A stretch of 64,000 nt of DNA from an uncultured Flaviramulus sp. (GTDB taxonomy: Bacteria; Bacteroidota; Bacteroidia; Flavobacteriales; Flavobacteriaceae), in NCBI GenBank assembly GCA_947501105.1, contig CANMUP010000004.1, positions 248,001 through 312,000 of the forward strand. Direction: 5' to 3'. How positions within the stretch are numbered: position 1 is the first letter of the stretch; each line of letters begins with the position of its first letter. Below the pieces are notes generated by a model. The model was not told the DNA's origin, ran no database searches, and was given only the letters and a program-made list of their open reading frames with translations. The position numbers were made by a program, and so were the translations under genes. Shown here in pieces: positions 1 through 9,038 of this stretch.

Positions 1-306
1 ATAGTAGGTAATAATTCTGTCATTTATAATCAAGAAGAAGCTTTAAAAGGTGCCGACTTTGTGTACACTAAAAACTGGAGCTCATATAACGATTACGGAA
101 AGGTATTAAATACAAATACGAATTGGGTGATAACTAAAGAAAAATTAGGGAAAGCCAAATTTATGCATTGTTTACCTGTGCGACGAAATGTTGTAGTAGA
201 AGATGCTGTTTTAGATAGCAAAAACTCCATAGTAATTGAGCAAGCCAATAACAGAACTTTTGCTGCGCAATGGGTGTTAAAAAAAATATTAGAAGATTTA
301 AAATGA
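1..306 (+). CDS. argF': N-acyl-L-ornithine carbamoyltransferase, 3' part (partial)
   Basis: The gene runs in from the left edge, frame 1, and stops with TGA at 304-306, so only about the last 101 residues are present. The segment carries HCLPVRRNV, the form found in acetyl-/succinyl-ornithine carbamoyltransferases, where classical ornithine carbamoyltransferases have HCLPA(F/Y). It would therefore carbamoylate an N-acylated ornithine, the arginine route known in Bacteroides (succinyl) and Xanthomonas (acetyl). The C-terminal helix (NNRTFAAQWVLKKIL) is typical of the family. The stop overlaps the argB start (ATGA), indicating translational coupling. Whether the substrate is acetyl- or succinylornithine cannot be read from this fragment. 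Confidence 0.9.
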   Translation: MVGNNSVIYNQEEALKGADFVYTKNWSSYNDYGKVLNTNTNWVITKEKLGKAKFMHCLPVRRNVVVEDAVLDSKNSIVIEQANNRTFAAQWVLKKILEDLK

Positions 307-1079
307 AGACTCTAAAAATTATTAAAATAGGAGGAAATATTATTGACGACCTACAAGTATTAAATCATTTCCTTGAAGGGTTTTCAAAAATTGAAGGTCC
401 TAAAATTTTAGTGCATGGCGGCGGAAAACTAGCAACAAAACTAGCGCATCAAATGGGCATTGAGGTAAAAATGACCAGTGGAAGGCGTATTACTGATGCC
501 GATACTTTAGATATTATTACTATGGTTTATGCAGGTAAAATCAATAAAAACATTGTAGCTAAACTGCAAACTAAACAATGTAATGCCATTGGGTTTTCTG
601 GAGCAGATGGAAATACTATAGTATCAGAAAAACGCCCTGTAAAAGATGTCGATTTTGGCTTTGTAGGCGATGTGCTAAAGGTGAATACTAATACGCTTAA
701 AGCACTTTTAAACATTAGAGTTACTCCTGTATTTTGTGCCATAACACATGATGAAAATGGGCAGCTTTTAAACACAAACGCAGATACAATTGCATCAGAA
801 TTAGCCATTGGTTTTGCAAATATTTTTAAAACTGAACTGTATTATTGTTTCGAAAAAAATGGCGTATTGCAGAATGTAAATGATGACAATTCGGTTATAG
901 AACATATCAATTCTGAAAATTATAAAACACTAATAAACGATGGAATTATTGCAGATGGTATGCTACCAAAACTTAACAACTGTTTTCATGCCATCAATCA
1001 TAAGGTAGATAAAGTATGCATTGGCAAACCAGAAATGCTTTTTAAATCAAATACAAAATACACCACAATTCAAGGGTAA
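303..1079 (+). CDS. argB: Acetylglutamate kinase (N-acyl-glutamate kinase)
   Basis: Amino-acid-kinase fold enzyme of 258 residues that phosphorylates N-acetyl- (or N-succinyl-) glutamate in arginine biosynthesis. Visible motifs are the N-terminal lysine/glycine loop IKIGGNIIDD, the second glycine-rich loop VHGGGKLATKLA, and the substrate segment TSGRRITD. The start at 303 (MKTLKIIKIGG) is preferred over an in-frame ATG at 270, because 270 would overlap argF' by 37 bases and add residues that precede the family N-terminus. It overlaps argF' by ATGA and ends in TAATG with argE, so the three genes are coupled in one operon. Confidence 0.95.
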   Translation: MKTLKIIKIGGNIIDDLQVLNHFLEGFSKIEGPKILVHGGGKLATKLAHQMGIEVKMTSGRRITDADTLDIITMVYAGKINKNIVAKLQTKQCNAIGFSGADGNTIVSEKRPVKDVDFGFVGDVLKVNTNTLKALLNIRVTPVFCAITHDENGQLLNTNADTIASELAIGFANIFKTELYYCFEKNGVLQNVNDDNSVIEHINSENYKTLINDGIIADGMLPKLNNCFHAINHKVDKVCIGKPEMLFKSNTKYTTIQG

Positions 1080-2149
1080 TGAAAACACAACAAGAGTTAA
1101 CAGAAGAAGCAATTGCTATACTAAAAAAGCTTATAGAAACACAATCTTTTTCATCCGAAGAAGAGCACACAGCGGTGATTTTAGAAACTTGGTTAGCAAC
1201 CAATCATATTGATTATACACGCACAAAAAATAATGTTTGGGCAGTCAACAAGTATTTTGATAAAAACAAGCCCACCTTGTTACTTAATTCGCATCACGAT
1301 ACAGTAAAGCCCAATAACGGTTACACAAAAGACCCTTTTAAAGCCATTATAGAAGATGGCAAATTATATGGTTTGGGCAGTAATGATGCTGGTGGCTGTT
1401 TGGCATCGTTAATTGCAACATTTACTTATTTTTACGAAAAAGAAGATTTAAAATATAATTTGGTATTGGTAGCTTCTGCAGAAGAAGAAAGTAGCGGTCC
1501 AAATGGGTTAAATAGTATGCTCTCGGTAATTCCCAAAATAAACGTAGCTATTGTTGGAGAACCTACCTTAATGCATTTAGCAGTGGCCGAAAAAGGATTG
1601 GTAGTTTTTGATGCTGAGGTACACGGAACTCCAAGTCACGCAGCGCATCCAAATAATAATAATGCTATTTACAATGTGATTGAAGTATTGAAATGGTTTA
1701 AAGATTTTAAGTTTAATAAAATATCGGAAGTACTGGGTGAAGTAAAAATGACAGTCACACAAATTAACGCAGGAAAACAGCATAATGCAGTACCTGCCGA
1801 TGTAAAATTAGTTGTGGATGTTCGTGTGAATGATAAATATACCAATCAAGAAATAGCCGATTTATTAGTATCTAACGCACCGTGTGATGTTATAGAGGCC
1901 AGAAGTTTACGATTAAACTCATCGTCAATTCCTGTCGAACACGAATTGGTAAAAGCTGGAGTTGCCATTGGGAGAGAAACCTATGGGTCGCCAACCTTAT
2001 CGGACCAAGCTGTATTGACCTGCCCATCGTTAAAATTAGGTCCAGGTGATAGTACTCGTTCTCACACTGCTGATGAATTTATTTATGTAAACGAAATAGA
2101 AGAGGGAATTAAAATTTATATTGAATTGTTAAATCGCGTAATCGTTTAA
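1079..2149 (+). CDS. argE: M20-family acylornithine/acylcitrulline deacetylase
   Basis: Zinc-dependent M20 amidohydrolase of 356 residues that removes the N-acyl group in arginine synthesis. Metal and catalytic motifs are present: H72-x-D74 (SHHDTV), D103 (NDAGG), the glutamate pair around 135-137 (SAEEES), E161 (VGEPT) and a C-terminal SHTADEF histidine. The dimerisation-domain segment HGTPSHAAHP is also present. Because the upstream carbamoyltransferase is of the acyl-ornithine type, the physiological substrate may be N-acyl-citrulline and not N-acetylornithine; this is inference from context. It starts within the argB stop (TAATG). Confidence 0.92.
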   Translation: MKTQQELTEEAIAILKKLIETQSFSSEEEHTAVILETWLATNHIDYTRTKNNVWAVNKYFDKNKPTLLLNSHHDTVKPNNGYTKDPFKAIIEDGKLYGLGSNDAGGCLASLIATFTYFYEKEDLKYNLVLVASAEEESSGPNGLNSMLSVIPKINVAIVGEPTLMHLAVAEKGLVVFDAEVHGTPSHAAHPNNNNAIYNVIEVLKWFKDFKFNKISEVLGEVKMTVTQINAGKQHNAVPADVKLVVDVRVNDKYTNQEIADLLVSNAPCDVIEARSLRLNSSSIPVEHELVKAGVAIGRETYGSPTLSDQAVLTCPSLKLGPGDSTRSHTADEFIYVNEIEEGIKIYIELLNRVIV

Positions 2150-2184
2150 ACAAATCAACGTATAAACAAATAAACAATAAGAAG

Positions 2185-3459
2185 ATGAAACTCTGGGATA
2201 AAGGATTTACAATAGACAAACAAATAGAGCAATTTACTGTTGGTAACGATAGAGAAATTGATATACATATTGCTAAATACGATGTAATAGCATCTAGAGC
2301 ACATGCTAAAATGCTTCAAAAAATTGGCATTATAACTGTTGAAGAATTAGTTGAATTATTAAGTGGGTTAAAAGTTTTAGAGAGTCAAATTGAAAACGGA
2401 ACGTTTGAAATTGATGAACAATTTGAAGATGTGCATTCTAAAATTGAGTTTGAACTTACCAAATCTTTAGGTGAGGTTGGAAAAAAAATCCATACAGCAC
2501 GCTCTAGAAACGATCAAGTTTTAGTGGCTCTTCATTTATATTACAAAGACAACTTATTTGAAATAAAATCAAAATCAAAAACCTTTTTTGAAACCTTATT
2601 GCAATTAGCCGAAACACATAAAGAAGCATTGTTACCTGGTTACACGCATTTGCAAGTGGCCATGCCATCATCGTTTGGGTTGTGGTTTTCTGCCTATGCA
2701 GAATTGTTAATTGATGATGTATATTTATTAAACGCCGCTATAAAAACAGTAGACCAAAACCCTCTGGGTTCAGCTGCTGGTTACGGGAGTTCTTTCCCTA
2801 TAGATAGAGATATTACGACCAAAGAAATGGGTTTTAAAACCCTAAAATACAATGTGGTTGCAGCACAAATGAGTCGTGGTAAAAGTGAACGTACCATTGC
2901 TGCTACATTAGGAAGTTTAGCAAACACTATGTCGCGCTTTGCAATGGATATTTGTTTATATATGAGTCAGAATTTTGGATTTATCTCCTTTCCAGATGAG
3001 TTAACAACAGGTAGCAGCATTATGCCACATAAAAAGAATCCTGATGTATTTGAGTTGATTCGAGGTAAATGTAATAAAATTCAAGCTTTACAAACAGAAA
3101 TGGTTCTAATAACTAATAATTTACCAAGTGGTTATCATAGAGATTTTCAGTTATTAAAAGAAAATACTATTAATGCTTTTGAAGAATTAAAAGCTATTTT
3201 AGATATTTTCAATTACGCCATTCAGCAAATTGTTGTTAAAGACATTGACTTAAATGATGATAAATATAAATACCTGTTCACGGTAGACAACATCAACAAT
3301 TTAGTAGTTGATGGGATGAGTTTTAGAGAAGCTTATCAAAAAATTGGTGGCGAAGTACAAGCTGGTACATATACGCCAGATATGTCAAAAAAACATTCGC
3401 ACATTGGGAGTATTCATAATTTATGTTTGAGTAAAATAAAAGATAAATTTCCAGAATAG
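2185..3459 (+). CDS. argH: Argininosuccinate lyase
   Basis: Last step of arginine synthesis, splitting argininosuccinate to arginine and fumarate. The 424-residue protein carries the fumarase/aspartase-superfamily signature GSSIMPHKKNPD near residues 276-287, with the mobile-loop serine at 277/278, and the N-terminal HTARSRNDQV motif. It is a little shorter than the roughly 460 residues of enterobacterial ArgH. It lies 35 bases after argE with a purine-rich AATAAGAAG just before the ATG, and closes the arginine operon; no clear hairpin terminator follows. Confidence 0.96.
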   Translation: MKLWDKGFTIDKQIEQFTVGNDREIDIHIAKYDVIASRAHAKMLQKIGIITVEELVELLSGLKVLESQIENGTFEIDEQFEDVHSKIEFELTKSLGEVGKKIHTARSRNDQVLVALHLYYKDNLFEIKSKSKTFFETLLQLAETHKEALLPGYTHLQVAMPSSFGLWFSAYAELLIDDVYLLNAAIKTVDQNPLGSAAGYGSSFPIDRDITTKEMGFKTLKYNVVAAQMSRGKSERTIAATLGSLANTMSRFAMDICLYMSQNFGFISFPDELTTGSSIMPHKKNPDVFELIRGKCNKIQALQTEMVLITNNLPSGYHRDFQLLKENTINAFEELKAILDIFNYAIQQIVVKDIDLNDDKYKYLFTVDNINNLVVDGMSFREAYQKIGGEVQAGTYTPDMSKKHSHIGSIHNLCLSKIKDKFPE

Positions 3460-3517
3460 TTGATTTTCATATTAATAACATTTAACTTGTTCTCGCAATT
3501 AATTCACTTTTAAAATT

Positions 3518-4381
3518 ATGCAAAAAACAGTTCTATTTTTTATGCTATGCCTTTTAGTTTCCAGTATTGGGTTTTCGCAAACAGGCAAAGTATTCGATCA
3601 ATTATCTCATACCAGTAAAATTTTAAAACAGGAGCGAAATTTTGCAATCTATTTACCCCCAGATTATGAAACTTCACAACGTAGTTACCCTGTTTTGTAT
3701 TTATTACATGGTGCTGGTGATGACCAAACAGGTTGGGTACAGTTTGGTGAAGTATTGCAAATTACAGATAAAACTATAAAAGAAGGTCATGCTACTTCTA
3801 TGATAATTGTAATGCCAGATGCCTATACTACAAGGCTGGGTTACTTTAACGATGTTAGAGGTGATTGGAATTATGAAGATTACTTTTTTAAAGAATTAAT
3901 GCCTTATGTAGAAAGTAAATATCGTATTAAAAGTAAAAAAGAATATCGTGCTATTGCTGGCTTATCAATGGGCGGTGGCGGCTCTTTTATGTATGCTTTA
4001 CATCATCCAGAATTATTTGCATCGGCGTGTCCTTTAAGCGCATATATTGGCCCAAAATCAGTTGATGAAATGAAGCGATTTGCAAAACGCTATAATAATT
4101 TTGAAGTTAATGATGCCGATGCTAAAACTTATTTCCCGCAACATAATGCATTATCATTAATTGAAAATATGACTAAAGAGCAAATTGAATCTGTTCGCTG
4201 GTATATTGATTGCGGTGACGACGATTTTCTTTATGAAGGCAATAGTTTAGTGCATCTTGCTTTAAGAAAAAAGGAAGTAAAGCATGAATTTAGAATTAGA
4301 GACGGCGGACACTCATGGAAATATTGGCGAGAAGCACTTCCTGAGGTTTTAAAGTTTGTTTCACAAGGATTTCATAGATAA
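3518..4381 (+). CDS. Secreted alpha/beta-hydrolase, putative esterase (esterase D/FrmB-like)
   Basis: A 287-residue protein with a clear Sec signal peptide (hydrophobic residues 5-18, cleavage likely after GFSQ). The fold is that of the PF00756 esterase family: oxyanion-side motif YLLHGAGDD, nucleophile elbow GLSMG with S150, acidic residue in DCGDDDFL, and catalytic histidine in RDGGHSW. Such proteins hydrolyse carboxylic esters, for example feruloyl or acyl esters on polysaccharides; the substrate here is unknown. The gene stands alone, 58 bases after argH. Confidence 0.85.
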   Translation: MQKTVLFFMLCLLVSSIGFSQTGKVFDQLSHTSKILKQERNFAIYLPPDYETSQRSYPVLYLLHGAGDDQTGWVQFGEVLQITDKTIKEGHATSMIIVMPDAYTTRLGYFNDVRGDWNYEDYFFKELMPYVESKYRIKSKKEYRAIAGLSMGGGGSFMYALHHPELFASACPLSAYIGPKSVDEMKRFAKRYNNFEVNDADAKTYFPQHNALSLIENMTKEQIESVRWYIDCGDDDFLYEGNSLVHLALRKKEVKHEFRIRDGGHSWKYWREALPEVLKFVSQGFHR

Positions 4382-4410
4382 TATACAGCCTGCCTTTTCA
4401 AAAAAACACT

Positions 4411-4464
4411 GAGTATAAATCACTTGTGTTAATCTTGTTTCAGTTTTAAAACGAGTTTATACTC
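4411..4464. repeat. Inverted repeat, 9-bp arms, between esterase and peptidase genes
   Basis: GAGTATAAA at 4411-4419 is exactly complementary to TTTATACTC at 4456-4464, with 36 bases between. There is no T-run, so it is not an obvious intrinsic terminator. It could be a protein-binding site or chance in AT-rich DNA. Confidence 0.3.
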
Positions 4465-4553
4465 TTTAACTTGTTGTTGCACATTTTTAATGAACTGTAA
4501 CAAAATCATTAATATCTTATCTTTTAAAGCGACAACCATTAATATTAAACTAA

Positions 4554-5837
4554 ATGATTCCATTTATTAATCGCAAAAATTTTTACAGAATACCTTTTGT
4601 TTCTTGTTTGACACTATTGCTTATTAGTTGTTCAGAAAATAATCAAATAAAAAAAACATCTCACTATTCAGTCAAAGCAGAAATCAATACTGAAAAACAA
4701 TTATTAAATTCCAATGTCAGCATTTCCTATTTGCCAACCAAGTCTACATTAACAGATAGTCTAGAATTTATAGTTCATGAAAATGCCATCATTAATAAAT
4801 GTTCTGCTAATGGTCTATTGAATTATGTCGAAAAGAAAAAAAACAATAAAGCAAAGTCTATTGTCTTATATTTTAATCATAAAATAGAAAAACCAGTAAA
4901 TATTACTTTTGATTATGATTTCGTTTTAAAAAAAGAAGATGCGCCTTGGGGCATAGACAGAATTTCGGAAGATTGGATAGAACTAAGCTTAAATTCGGGT
5001 TGGTTACCTATAATATCTTCATATAATAACCAATTTAGTTCAGTAACGGAATTAAGTGTCCAATCAAAAAATAAATTTGATATTCTATCAAGTGGTACAA
5101 CAAAAAAGTTAAAAAACAACAAGTTTGAAATAACAAATTTAGTTCCTCAAATTGATCTTGTGCTCATAGGGAGTACAAACTTTGACAAAAGTTCTAATGG
5201 AAATATTACCATTTATGAAAATAAAAGTAATAAAGAAAGAAACAAGTTTATACATAATCTGAGTGAGAAGAGTTTTCAATGGCTTGATAATAAATTTGGC
5301 CATGTAAAAAAATTGCCCTCAGCTAAACTAATAATAACCCCAAGGAATGAAAGCGGATACGCAAGAAAAAACTTAATTGTGTTAAGTAATGATATATCTG
5401 TTAAAGACACTATTCATTTTGTAAATTATATTACCCATGAATTTGCGCATTTTTGGAGTAATGGTGCAAACCCATTGACCGAACATAGGTGGTTGGACGA
5501 ATCTATAGCTGAATATGTTGCTTGGAAATACATAGACAAAGAATTCGGTAATGATTATCTTAAAACGTTTCTTAATAGAGCAGAAAAAGAAGCAGATACT
5601 ATTTCGGCTGTATATATTAAAGGTGTAACCAAAATACCTGCACATCCAGTAATGTATAGGAAAGGAGTCTATAAATTATTTGAGCTTGAAAAGCGTATTG
5701 GAGAGGAGAATATGTTTTTGCTTCTTTCAAATTGGTTTAAGATTGAAAAAAAGAACTCTGAAGAGTTTTTGGACATTCTTGAAAATTCTTCTGGTAATAA
5801 AATGGCTCAGCATTTTAGGTTAGAACTATCAAGATAA
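4554..5837 (+). CDS. Lipoprotein with M1-like (gluzincin) metallopeptidase domain
   Basis: A 427-residue protein beginning with a lipoprotein signal (hydrophobic stretch then LLISC, lipidation Cys about residue 26). Residues 295-299 are HEFAH, followed after 16 residues by the acidic E316 in LDESIAEYVAW. This is the gluzincin zinc-site plan of M1 aminopeptidases (HExxH-x18-E), with a spacer two residues shorter. The N-terminal half is beta-rich, like the M1 N-terminal domain, but with low similarity by eye. Size is about half that of a full M1 peptidase. Likely an envelope-bound peptidase or an inactive relative; substrate unknown. Confidence 0.7.
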   Translation: MIPFINRKNFYRIPFVSCLTLLLISCSENNQIKKTSHYSVKAEINTEKQLLNSNVSISYLPTKSTLTDSLEFIVHENAIINKCSANGLLNYVEKKKNNKAKSIVLYFNHKIEKPVNITFDYDFVLKKEDAPWGIDRISEDWIELSLNSGWLPIISSYNNQFSSVTELSVQSKNKFDILSSGTTKKLKNNKFEITNLVPQIDLVLIGSTNFDKSSNGNITIYENKSNKERNKFIHNLSEKSFQWLDNKFGHVKKLPSAKLIITPRNESGYARKNLIVLSNDISVKDTIHFVNYITHEFAHFWSNGANPLTEHRWLDESIAEYVAWKYIDKEFGNDYLKTFLNRAEKEADTISAVYIKGVTKIPAHPVMYRKGVYKLFELEKRIGEENMFLLLSNWFKIEKKNSEEFLDILENSSGNKMAQHFRLELSR

Positions 5838-5866
5838 TTCTCCTATTTAAACGTGTTAGAACTCAG

Positions 5867-5929
5867 CATAAAATAAAAAGCCTGCATTTACATGCAGGCT
5901 TTGCGCTAATTCGTGGGGAGAGCAGGATT
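5867..5929 (-). repeat. Partial duplicate of tRNA-Tyr 3' end plus its terminator
   Basis: This 63-base stretch matches 6028-6091 with a single A indel. It contains the terminator hairpin, the spacer and the last bases of the tRNA (acceptor strand and start of the T arm) and then diverges after GGATT. It is too short to encode a tRNA. Such tRNA-3'-end duplications are usual traces of site-specific integration, or of local tandem duplication. Confidence 0.8.
5879..5900 (-). terminator. Hairpin, first copy of the tRNA-Tyr terminator
   Basis: AGCCTGCAT, loop TTAC, ATGCAGGCT; on the minus strand it is followed by a T-rich tract. It is identical to the working copy at 6041-6062, and could also end the peptidase transcript coming from the left. 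Confidence 0.6.
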
Positions 5930-5988
5930 GGATATCCTTTATCCAACGTTTTGAAAATGCAAAGTTACAATGCTTTTACATTACCCTT

Positions 5989-6039
5989 TTTTATTTTATG
6001 AGAACCCTAAAACACGTTTTGTATTCTCATAAAATAAAA
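5989..6039. repeat. Perfect inverted repeat with 16-bp arms beside the tRNA-Tyr terminator
   Basis: TTTTATTTTATGAGAA at 5989-6004 pairs exactly with 6024-6039. The 19-base centre itself contains AAAACACGTTTT, a smaller palindrome. The right arm overlaps the T-run of the tRNA terminator. It lies in the stretch between the two copies of the tRNA tail. Confidence 0.75.
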
Positions 6040-6040
6040 A

Positions 6041-6062
6041 AGCCTGCATTTACATGCAGGCT
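6041..6062 (-). terminator. Intrinsic terminator of tRNA-Tyr
   Basis: A 9-bp perfect stem (AGCCTGCAT/ATGCAGGCT) with a four-base loop starts 14 bases after the tRNA 3' end on the minus strand and is followed by TTTTTTATTTTAT. Confidence 0.85.
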
Positions 6063-6075
6063 TTGCGCTAATTCG

Positions 6076-6157
<82 letters not shown>

Positions 6158-6217
6158 AAAACCGACCGCAAATATATTATAGTTATTGTTTTAACGCAAG
6201 CAAAAAATTATCAATTT

Positions 6218-8917
6218 TTATAAATTATACTTAATACTTAACACCAAAAATCGAGGTTGTATAAAATACTCGCTTGTACTTGTATATAAACTATTGGTAT
6301 TGTCTTGATTAAGCGATTTTGTGTTTAACAAATTGGTTGCTCCTAATTTATATTCCCATTTACTATCCTTTTTTTGGTACGTTAAACTAGCATCAAAAAA
6401 GCTGTAATTATTTAAGGTTTCTATCTCGTTTTTATAATTATAATACGAATAATCTGCTCTAAAAATAAATGACTTAAGAAAATAAGCATCCACATTAATA
6501 AACGGGCTATGGGTATAAAATTTGTTGCTTCCACTGCCTTGATTATAATCATTCACGCTTAAATTATAACCTATTTCCACATTTGGTGCTTTTCTAAAAT
6601 TAGTACTTACACGCGTACGATATGATTGAGTAAACGACTCATTTACATTGCGTTGATTATTTACAAATTGGTTAAACTTTGAAAATGAAAAGTTCCCGCT
6701 TAAAGACGCTTTTATCTTTCCAAAAGTTCTTTCAAAGCGACCGTTTGCACTAATAGATTCATCAGCAAAATTAGAGTTAAAAGGTGTAGAAATTCTATTA
6801 GTGGTATTTGGTAAAAACTCTGATTGAGATCGTATTTGATCTATACGTTTATTATAATTAATAGAAGCAAACACATTGGTGTAATTAAACATATTAAAGC
6901 TAGAATAGTTTAAATTTAAATTGTGCGACAATGAGTTTTCTAAATCCTTGTTACCCTGAAACAGCGAGTTATAATTATTAAACACCAAAGCTTCAGCAAG
7001 TTGGTTTACATTTGTAAAGCTAGTTTGCATGCGGTAATTAAAATTAATTGTTTCGCTCTTTTTTAGCTGAATTCTTGTATTGAAATCTGGTAGTATTCGT
7101 CCAAAAGTTATTTTAGTCTCCGTATTAAATTGTGTGTTATTTGTGGTGTAAGTATGTGCTGAAAACCCTGGGGTAAACGTAAAAATACCTGTTTTTAAAC
7201 GATAATGAAATCCTAAATACAAGTCACTAAAATTATATTTAATATCATTCTCTACCTCTCCTTGAGCACTATTAAGTTCAAACTTATTATTGCTGTCTAA
7301 AATTTGATAAATTTCTGAGCTGAAACGTTGCGTACTAAATAACGACCCCAAAGTTAAATTGACATTACTTTTTTGATTTAGCACATACCAATAATCAAGT
7401 TTCGCATCTAACTTATTCGTTTTTATGCGCTTATCTTGTGCTACATTAAACCCAGTTTGGGTATCATCTAACCCTAAAGTTTGTGAGAATTGAAACTCAT
7501 TAGTTTTTTCTAATGCTGCATTATAAAAAGGATCTTCGTCTTGTAACAAATATTGCGCTTCAAAAGCAAAAATATTGTTTTCATCTAGTGTATAGTAATA
7601 ATTTGCATTCTGATTGATACTATATGGGTTTTGTTCCTGATTCTCATCTATATTTTGTAATACTGATGAAAAGAAATCTTTATATTCATTTTGCTTAGAC
7701 ACCCGACCAAACACATCATAATCAAAATGATTATTGATATTAGGTTTATAACTAGAACTAAATTTAAACAAGCCTAAATCGCTTTTTTGAAGGGTACTAC
7801 TTGTTGTTGTTTCATCGTCTTGCGGAAGAGTACCACCGCTAGATTGCACATATGTTCTAGTACTGTTTTGTTGCATCTCGGTTTTATTACCTGAGTAAAT
7901 AGCAAATCCACTTAAATTCCATGTTTTTTTAGGTGAATAACTAAAATTGGCAGCTCCAAATTTAGCTTCAATAGATTTAGCTCGATTGTTTCTCATCGTT
8001 AAAAAACCAATATCGCTAGAAGCTACATTAAAGTTGGTTCCACTATTTCTATTAATTCCTCTAAACCCTCCAGAAAAGTTAAAATAATCACGTCTGGTAA
8101 ATGGTATTTCTCCAATATTATTAAAATCTGTTATAATATTAATACTATATTTTGGGCTATAATAAAATAGTTTCGGGTGCACTAAGTAACGCTCATCCAA
8201 CCCTAATCCAGCAGTAACTTCACCAAACCAAAAATTCTTTTTCCCTTCTTTTAATTTAATATTAATAGCTATATTATCTTCATTGCTTCTTACATTTCTT
8301 AATTGCCCTACATCATCATGGTTTTTCAAAATTTCAATTTTATCTAACGCATCAGCAGGTATGTTTTTTGTTGCAAGTTTTGTATCACCATCAAAAAAAT
8401 CTTTTCCTTCAACCATAACCTTGCTTACCGTTTTTCCTTCAACTTGTATCTCGCCTTCATCATTTACTTCTACTCCTGGTAGTTTATTTAAAACATCTTC
8501 AAGTTTTTTATCGGTTTCGTTTTTAAAAGAATCTGCATTATAAATTAAAGTATCTCCCTTTACAACCACAGGCATTTCGTAAACCAGTTCAACAGCATCT
8601 AACTCGTTATCGGTTTGTAAGATGAAATCTTTAGTAATATCAATTTCTTTAGTATTTATAATTTCTTCTCCCGTCTTCATTCCTATATAACTTACTTGTA
8701 GTGTATATGAAGCATTTTTTTGTAAGTTTAATTTATAACGACCATCACTATTGGTAATTCCGTAAGAATCTAAAGCTTTTGTTTCTTGGTTTATAGCCAC
8801 TACATTAGCTAACTCTAAAGGACGACCAATACTATCTTTTACAACACCTTCTAATTTAATTTGCGCAAAGGTTGTACTTGCCATTAATATGAATAGCAGG
8901 GTTATTTTTAATTTCAT
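6218..8917 (-). CDS. Outer-membrane beta-barrel protein with carboxypeptidase-regulatory-like N-terminus
   Basis: An 899-residue protein with a signal peptide (MKLKITLLFILMASTTFAQ). A CarboxypepD_reg-like domain (about 20-105) with VSYIGMKTGEE is followed by a plug-like segment (about 125-230: DVLNKLPGVEV, EGKDFF, IPADALDKIEIL) and a long beta-barrel ending in an aromatic-rich strand (FLVLSIKYNL). This is the TonB-receptor-like OMP_b-brl_3 type common in Bacteroidota; the cargo is unknown. It is third in a minus-strand operon behind two GLPGLI genes, a combination seen repeatedly in flavobacteria, so the three probably act together in the envelope. Confidence 0.88.
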   Translation of the reverse strand: MKLKITLLFILMASTTFAQIKLEGVVKDSIGRPLELANVVAINQETKALDSYGITNSDGRYKLNLQKNASYTLQVSYIGMKTGEEIINTKEIDITKDFILQTDNELDAVELVYEMPVVVKGDTLIYNADSFKNETDKKLEDVLNKLPGVEVNDEGEIQVEGKTVSKVMVEGKDFFDGDTKLATKNIPADALDKIEILKNHDDVGQLRNVRSNEDNIAINIKLKEGKKNFWFGEVTAGLGLDERYLVHPKLFYYSPKYSINIITDFNNIGEIPFTRRDYFNFSGGFRGINRNSGTNFNVASSDIGFLTMRNNRAKSIEAKFGAANFSYSPKKTWNLSGFAIYSGNKTEMQQNSTRTYVQSSGGTLPQDDETTTSSTLQKSDLGLFKFSSSYKPNINNHFDYDVFGRVSKQNEYKDFFSSVLQNIDENQEQNPYSINQNANYYYTLDENNIFAFEAQYLLQDEDPFYNAALEKTNEFQFSQTLGLDDTQTGFNVAQDKRIKTNKLDAKLDYWYVLNQKSNVNLTLGSLFSTQRFSSEIYQILDSNNKFELNSAQGEVENDIKYNFSDLYLGFHYRLKTGIFTFTPGFSAHTYTTNNTQFNTETKITFGRILPDFNTRIQLKKSETINFNYRMQTSFTNVNQLAEALVFNNYNSLFQGNKDLENSLSHNLNLNYSSFNMFNYTNVFASINYNKRIDQIRSQSEFLPNTTNRISTPFNSNFADESISANGRFERTFGKIKASLSGNFSFSKFNQFVNNQRNVNESFTQSYRTRVSTNFRKAPNVEIGYNLSVNDYNQGSGSNKFYTHSPFINVDAYFLKSFIFRADYSYYNYKNEIETLNNYSFFDASLTYQKKDSKWEYKLGATNLLNTKSLNQDNTNSLYTSTSEYFIQPRFLVLSIKYNL

Positions 8918-9038
8918 CTGGTATATTATTGTTTTTTATAGGTCATATGCAACATCCAAAAAATCTTTTTAGGTATGTGATTGAGTTGTTTGTACTGGAT
9001 GTTTCATTAATTTGTTTTTTTTTGATTGATTGAGCGTG

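Noticed and set aside
270-302. N-terminal extension of argB from ATG 270
   Set aside because: The extra 11 residues overlap argF' codons and precede the conserved N-terminus; ATG 303 gives a usual ATGA coupling.
5911-5929. A second tRNA-Tyr beside the first
   Set aside because: Only the 3' acceptor strand and part of the T arm are present; no anticodon or D arm follows.
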